This document shows, one piece after another, positions 7,146-9,849 of a stretch of DNA of 9,849 nt. The stretch's first letter is position 1. Each line of letters opens with the position of its first letter. Source of the DNA: CAYXVB01 sp964467785. Its GTDB lineage: Bacteria; Bdellovibrionota; UBA1018. Made by a program: the position numbers and the translations under genes. The notes beneath the pieces are model-generated. The model ran no database searches and was not told the origin of the DNA. It was given only the letters and a program-made list of their open reading frames with translations. The stretch lies in the NCBI GenBank assembly GCA_964467785.1, contig CAYXVB010000136.1, positions 1-9,849 of the forward strand. Direction: 5' to 3'.

Positions 7146-7820
7146 TCAAACGCCGCGGCGATCGGCTCCCCAGAGAATCTTGTGGAGCTGGATCTGCATT
7201 CTCACGGGCAATCGATCCGCCAGAATTTGCTCCGCTAACCAGAGCGGCTCCACGCCTGGGTAAAAGCCTGGCGCTCCAACCGTGGACATTACCGGGGAAA
7301 AGAGAATCTCGTTCACAGGAAAGCGGATCTCGCGCAGGATTCCTTTCGCCCAGTCGTAATCCTCGCGCGAGGCGATCACGAACTTCACTTCGTCCTGCGC
7401 CTTGAGTAGGGGAACATTTTTCCGAAAGCCCTGTCGGCACATTCCGCTCGAAGGAGTTTTCACATCCATAATCACCCGGGCGAGGGAAGCAATAGACGCT
7501 ATCGAAACTTCGCCGTGGGTCTCGACGCTTACTTGATAGCCTGCGTCAATCAACGCCCGGGCAAGATCAGGAGTCTGACGCTGCAAAAGCGGCTCTCCGC
7601 CCGTTAGGAGGACGTGCTTCACGCTGTAAGGTCGGATCGCTTCCAAAACCTCGGAGATCCGCATGCGACGCCCGCCTTTAAAGGCATAGGCCGAGTCGCA
7701 GTACGAACAGCGCAAGTTACAGCCGGTGAGGCGAACGAATGCAAAAGGTACCCCCGCGAGGGAAGTCTCGCCTTGCAGGCTGTGGAATATCTCGGTCACG
7801 AGTAGGTCTTTAAACGCCAT
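7146..7820 (-). CDS. queE: 7-carboxy-7-deazaguanine synthase (radical SAM)
   Basis: Radical-SAM enzyme that contracts 6-carboxy-tetrahydropterin to 7-carboxy-7-deazaguanine (CDG) on the path to preQ0 and queuosine in tRNA. The 224 residues fit the family. The 4Fe-4S motif is CNLRCSYC (C34, C38, C41; CX3CX2C), preceded by the substrate-end motif SLQGE (14-18) and followed by the SAM-binding TGGEP (73-77); the C-terminus MQIQLHKILWG is the usual QueE ending. The ATG at 7820 has AAGG 7 bases upstream. No queC, queD or queF is in the window, so the pathway genes are scattered. Directly upstream on the same strand is a c-di-GMP riboswitch aptamer with a structured spacer, which is unusual for this pathway (preQ1 control is the known type). 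Downstream is tRNA-Cys. Confidence 0.95.
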   Translation of the reverse strand: MAFKDLLVTEIFHSLQGETSLAGVPFAFVRLTGCNLRCSYCDSAYAFKGGRRMRISEVLEAIRPYSVKHVLLTGGEPLLQRQTPDLARALIDAGYQVSVETHGEVSIASIASLARVIMDVKTPSSGMCRQGFRKNVPLLKAQDEVKFVIASREDYDWAKGILREIRFPVNEILFSPVMSTVGAPGFYPGVEPLWLAEQILADRLPVRMQIQLHKILWGADRRGV

Positions 7821-7858
7821 ATCCGAGCCTTATCTAACACAAAGGCCCCTGAAATAGG

Positions 7859-7893
7859 CGAAGCCCGGATCCCTTTCTGGAATCCAGGCTTCG
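7859..7893 (-). repeat. 12-base-pair hairpin in the queE leader
   Basis: Arms 7859-7870 and 7882-7893 pair over 12 positions around an 11-base loop. In minus-strand RNA all 12 pair (one G-U wobble), while on the plus strand the same position would be a C-A mismatch, which suggests it works in a transcript running toward queE. No T-run follows, so it is not a standard terminator. Confidence 0.6.
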
Positions 7894-7903
7894 TGAGATG
7901 AAG

Positions 7904-7957
7904 AGGAGGTCCTTGGGGGACCCCCCTTTGAGCTTGTTGCGGACCCTTACTAGGTCC
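7904..7957 (-). promoter_or_regulatory. Putative riboswitch expression platform (two alternative hairpins)
   Basis: Read on the minus strand, the first hairpin pairs GGACC (7953-7957) with GGUCC (7941-7945). The second pairs GGUCC (7918-7922) with GGACC (7908-7912) and extends with G-C and G-U pairs across the G-rich and CCUCCU flanks. The four 5-base arms are interchangeable. The 3' strand of aptamer stem P1 (AGGAGG, 7968-7973) can also pair with CCUCCU (7904-7909). This is the usual layout of a switch, but no U-tract follows the second hairpin. Confidence 0.5.
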
Positions 7958-7967
7958 TGGCTTTGCT

Positions 7968-8071
7968 CCTCCTTTGGCAGCCCGGCTGACATGGGTGACG
8001 GGGTAATCAACCCGAAGTCCCGTGGCTTTGCGTCCCGGACTTTCGTCCGGTTTGCCCTGAGTCAAAGGGGG
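7968..8071 (-). promoter_or_regulatory. Cyclic-di-GMP-I (GEMM-I) riboswitch aptamer
   Basis: RNA element that binds the second messenger c-di-GMP. On the minus strand all conserved blocks occur in order: P1 5' strand CCCCCUUUG (8063-8071), AGGGCAAACC (8049-8058), the P2 stem capped by a GAAA tetraloop (8041-8044), GGGACGCAAAGCC (8024-8036), a P3 arm, CAGCCGGGCUGCC (7976-7988), and the P1 3' strand CAAAGGAGG (7968-7976), which closes P1 with one mismatch. By comparison with the Vc2 RNA, G20 corresponds to 8056 and A47 to 8029, and both are kept; this favours c-di-GMP over the cGAMP-selective variants with an altered base 20. The aptamer points to queE, 147 bases downstream. Either it controls queE or it is a separate RNA like Bdellovibrio merRNA. 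Confidence 0.93.
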
Positions 8072-8219
8072 TTAGAGTGTAACCACCTCTTCAAGCAGCC
8101 CGATCCGTGGGCTAAATCGTTAAACCGCTTAGGCTTTACCTTCTTTCTAAGTCGGTGTGAACTTTGTTAGGTCCCTACAAGAATTAAGGTAACGCATCGC
8201 ATTGTATGATGCAAGTGCT

Positions 8220-8247
8220 TTGATAATTCCATAAAATCACACATAAT
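8220..8247 (+). promoter_or_regulatory. Sigma70-type promoter for the DUF4097-like gene
   Basis: TTGATA (8220-8225, 5 of 6) and CATAAT (8242-8247, 5 of 6) are separated by 16 bases. The predicted start of transcription falls at or next to the ATG at 8256, so the message would be leaderless, which agrees with the lack of a ribosome site there; otherwise the start is the ATG at 8295. Confidence 0.55.
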
Positions 8248-8255
8248 TCGGCCGT

Positions 8256-9518
8256 ATGGAAGCCCTAACGCCGATTATCCAAACTCGACTTCAGATGCAG
8301 CGGAGAGGGGATACGTTCCTGCCTTATAGGGAGAAACTGCTCCTGAGCTTGATTCTTGCCATGCTCGGCGTTTTTGTCGGAGATGAGACCGTCGCAGGTC
8401 CGTCAGTCGCTGTCGCCAATTCCACTCCTTCCCCGGTCCATGGTCCCGTAGCTACCGCACGGGACTTCGAGTTTCGGGACGAGATCAGCCGCGTGGTGTC
8501 TCTAAGAAAGCATACGCCGATTCAAATCACCAATAGTCGAGGCGATATTACCCTCATTGGCTGGGCGCAGGACAAGATCCGAGTCAAGGCTCGTAGGGCC
8601 GTCCGGAGTACTGATTCTGCCGAAGTGCGCCGCCTTCTGAGGGCCGCGGATTTCTCAGTCCGGACTGCCGAGGGGTGGACTGAAGTCATTGCCGAGTACG
8701 GTGCCGGCCTCACGCTCGAGGAGCGCATTCGTGAACGGGCCAATCCCCGTGCGTCCATGGAACTCACTGTCTACGCGCCCGCTGATTTGCCACTTCGGAT
8801 CTGGGCTGCCGACGGAAAGGTGGTCCTCAAAGATTGGCGATCCACCGTCGAAGTTCGCAGCCGATTCGGCCAAGTTCAGATCTCGGGCGTTCGTGGCGAC
8901 AGTGTTTCCATTCTTTGCCCGAGCTGTCAGATGACTGTCGAGACCGTGCGCGGATCGCTTCGCTGCATGGGGGGCGAAGGAGCGATTCACCTTCGCGACG
9001 TAGTTGGACCTCAGATCTACACTGAAAGCTTAAGTGGGGCGGTAAGTGCTTCGCGGATTGAAGGTGAACAGCTTTACGTGAGCCGCACAGGCAACGTCCA
9101 GTTGCGGGACGTGCGCGGTCGCATTGAATTCAATCTCCAGCAGGGCGACTTTGAAATCGAGAACGGTAGCGGTTTTCTTAGCGGCAAAACAGTCGCAGGG
9201 CGCGTAGTTGCCCGGATGCGTGAATGGAGCTTCGCCGATAAGGCCCTAATCGAAACCGCGACCGGCGACGTATCTCTCACTCTTCCGGCAGACTTCTCCG
9301 CTGAGCTCGATCTCAGGAGTAGAATGGGTGCCGTCACAAGCGACTTCAACATCAGGCACTCTTCCGAGCGCAAAACAAACGCATCCCCAATAGCAACGGC
9401 ACAGCGTGCGTCAGAGCAGGCGAGTAATTCTCTGGGGGGCTGGGTGGGTGCTGGCGGCGAAGTCTTGCGAATCTTTTCGGATAAAGGCTCAATATCCCTG
9501 AAGGCGGCCGCTCAGTAA
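8256..9518 (+). CDS. Exported DUF4097-like beta-repeat protein of unknown function
   Basis: A 420-residue protein with a basic N-terminal stretch and a hydrophobic segment LLLSLILAMLGVFVG (28-42), followed by a possible signal-peptidase site near TVAG (45-48); it is therefore exported or anchored. The remainder is strand-rich with repeated turns of the type RGDITL, DGKVVL, FGQVQISGV, TGNVQLRDV, QGDFEIENGSG and TGDVSLTLP, ending in AELDLRSRMGAVTSDF, which is the pattern of DUF4097/adhesin-like right-handed repeat proteins. Three cysteines (C221, C224, C237) sit in the middle, CPSC being unusual for this class. No enzyme motif is seen and the function is unknown. The start is uncertain: ATG 8256 lacks a ribosome site but suits a leaderless message; Met-14 (8295) gives a neater signal peptide. 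It stands alone, divergent from the riboswitch and upstream of the probable rRNA promoters. Confidence 0.8.
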   Translation: MEALTPIIQTRLQMQRRGDTFLPYREKLLLSLILAMLGVFVGDETVAGPSVAVANSTPSPVHGPVATARDFEFRDEISRVVSLRKHTPIQITNSRGDITLIGWAQDKIRVKARRAVRSTDSAEVRRLLRAADFSVRTAEGWTEVIAEYGAGLTLEERIRERANPRASMELTVYAPADLPLRIWAADGKVVLKDWRSTVEVRSRFGQVQISGVRGDSVSILCPSCQMTVETVRGSLRCMGGEGAIHLRDVVGPQIYTESLSGAVSASRIEGEQLYVSRTGNVQLRDVRGRIEFNLQQGDFEIENGSGFLSGKTVAGRVVARMREWSFADKALIETATGDVSLTLPADFSAELDLRSRMGAVTSDFNIRHSSERKTNASPIATAQRASEQASNSLGGWVGAGGEVLRIFSDKGSISLKAAAQ

Positions 9519-9560
9519 GAGGTTCGCTCTGAATTTTTATTTAAATTTTGTATTTTTTCT
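9518..9560 (+). terminator. Weak terminator and A/T tract after the DUF4097-like gene
   Basis: A short hairpin, AGAG (9518-9521) with CTCT (9527-9530), is followed by TTTTTATTTAAATTTT and a second T-run. The stem is only 4 base pairs, so termination is uncertain; the same A/T tract may also serve as an UP element for the promoter just after it. Confidence 0.4.
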
Positions 9561-9589
9561 TTGCGCATAAATGAAATTGGATCTAAGAC
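9561..9589 (+). promoter_or_regulatory. Upstream rRNA-type promoter (P1)
   Basis: TTGCGC (9561-9566), a 17-base spacer and TAAGAC (9584-9589, weak -10), behind a long A/T-rich tract. The same -35 word recurs 111 bases downstream in P2, which supports a pair of tandem rRNA promoters. Confidence 0.45.
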
Positions 9590-9648
9590 TTTTAAAGAAT
9601 CCTTCCTGTCCTTCAAGAAACCTATTCGGACGGTTTCCAAAACGGGTC

Positions 9649-9700
9649 TTAAAAAAATTTGAAAAAAAGTGTTGCGCGAGTCGTGGGTTTTGGCTATTTA
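9649..9700 (+). promoter_or_regulatory. Downstream rRNA-type promoter (P2) with UP element
   Basis: An A-tract UP-like element (9649-9669) abuts TTGCGC (9672-9677), a 17-base spacer and TATTTA (9695-9700). The downstream boxA and structured leader make this a stable-RNA promoter. The -10 is far from consensus, as is common for strongly regulated rRNA promoters. Confidence 0.6.
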
Positions 9701-9723
9701 CCGATTCACACGACGCGCACAAC
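9671..9723. repeat. Long imperfect inverted repeat across the P2 core promoter
   Basis: Arms 9671-9685 and 9709-9723 match at 13 of 15 positions in inverted orientation around 23 bases that contain the -10 box. One arm covers the -35 box and the other lies just past the start of transcription, the layout of a paired operator. Confidence 0.55.
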
Positions 9724-9849
9724 AAACTGTACGAAAGTACGGAGCAGCAAGTGGGATCAAGTGATTGATCAAGCTGCACTGTGTTTTGTCGTCTGTTCTT
9801 TGAAAATTGGGATGAATATTTTGAAAGAGAAAGTGAGGGTCGAGTAGGC
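9701..9849 (+). other. rRNA operon leader with hairpins, 5' of a probable 16S gene
   Basis: Transcribed leader without a credible coding frame. It contains a 6-base-pair hairpin with a GAAA loop (9727-9742) and a nested hairpin with GCAGC/GCTGC (9744-9748 with 9773-9777) enclosing GATCAA/TTGATC (9755-9760 with 9765-9770). A boxA site follows. The 16S rRNA itself is not reached, so its presence is inferred. Confidence 0.6.
9794..9806 (+). promoter_or_regulatory. boxA antitermination site
   Basis: TGTTCTTTGAAAA closely matches the boxA sequence bound by NusB-S10 in rRNA leaders (E. coli TGCTCTTTAACA; the Bacillus form is nearly the same). It is the main reason to call this end an rRNA leader. 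Confidence 0.75.

Larger units (their letters stand above)
7821..8255. other. Intergenic region between divergent queE and DUF4097-like genes
   Basis: These 435 bases are largely occupied by structured RNA on the minus strand: a GEMM-I aptamer (7968-8071), three hairpins between it and queE, and one short hairpin upstream of the aptamer (8097-8101 with 8109-8113, AGCCC/GGGCT). The last 36 bases carry the promoter of the plus-strand gene. The short reading frames on both strands cross the aptamer and look accidental. A clear promoter for the riboswitch RNA was not found; TACACT (minus strand) just before the aptamer is a -10 candidate without a good -35. Confidence 0.7.

Noticed and set aside
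7796..8065. 89-codon minus-strand frame over the riboswitch
   Set aside because: Its codons spell the conserved aptamer blocks and hairpins; Gly/Pro/Lys-rich text with no protein-family pattern, and it overlaps the queE start.
8116..8138. FliA-like promoter for the riboswitch RNA (TAAAG then CGAT, minus strand)
   Set aside because: Only 15 bases separate TAAA and CGAT where the sigma28 consensus has 17, and the rest of the -10 does not fit.
7898..8170. 90-codon plus-strand frame over the riboswitch
   Set aside because: Complementary to the aptamer RNA and lacking a ribosome site; judged accidental.
9537..9847. Short open frames on both strands after the DUF4097-like gene
   Set aside because: They lie in the rRNA promoter and leader zone with boxA and hairpins, are AT-driven, and have no ribosome sites.
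1..9849. CRISPR arrays, insertion sequences, prophage or toxin-antitoxin genes
   Set aside because: No regularly spaced repeats, transposase motifs, phage proteins or paired small toxin/antitoxin genes were seen.

Overview
The window comes from a Gram-negative, probably flagellated bacterium. I lean toward Bdellovibrionota or a relative (old 'Deltaproteobacteria'), at moderate to low confidence. The reasons are a one-operon chemosensory cluster with a CheR-REC-CheB fusion, a T2SSE_N/MshEN-like insert in CheA, an XRE-plus-TPR regulator, and a strong c-di-GMP riboswitch that resembles the stand-alone merRNA known from Bdellovibrio. No 16S sequence is visible to settle it.

Left arm (1-4441, GC-rich by eye): the 3' part of cheA is followed by cheW (ATGA overlap) and a 656-residue CheR-receiver-CheB fusion that starts directly after the cheW stop. 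Together they encode kinase, adaptor, receptor methyltransferase and receptor methylesterase for one receptor array. A single-domain CheY-type regulator converges on them from the minus strand and overlaps the cheRB stop by 8 bases. It has its own good sigma70 promoter about 120 bases upstream.

Middle (4442-7020, clearly more AT-rich by eye): a 334-base intergenic stretch, a zinc-binding-type SAM methyltransferase interrupted by a 10-N assembly gap, and a convergent XRE-family regulator with a TPR-like sensor domain. A hairpin separates their 3' ends. The block ends at the terminator and 3' end of a tRNA-Cys gene, so it may be acquired, but no mobility gene or attachment repeat is visible.

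Right arm (7021-9849): tRNA-Cys(GCA) follows queE (7-carboxy-7-deazaguanine synthase, queuosine pathway). Upstream of queE, on the same strand, lies a complete GEMM-I c-di-GMP riboswitch aptamer followed by about 150 bases of mutually exclusive hairpins. This is the most interesting object in the window: either an unusual c-di-GMP control of a tRNA-modification gene or a merRNA-like stand-alone ligand-binding RNA. Divergent from it, from what may be a leaderless promoter, is an exported beta-repeat (DUF4097-like) protein. The last 330 bases look like the promoter and leader of an rRNA operon: two TTGCGC promoters behind A/T tracts, leader hairpins and a boxA antitermination site. The 16S gene should begin just beyond the window.
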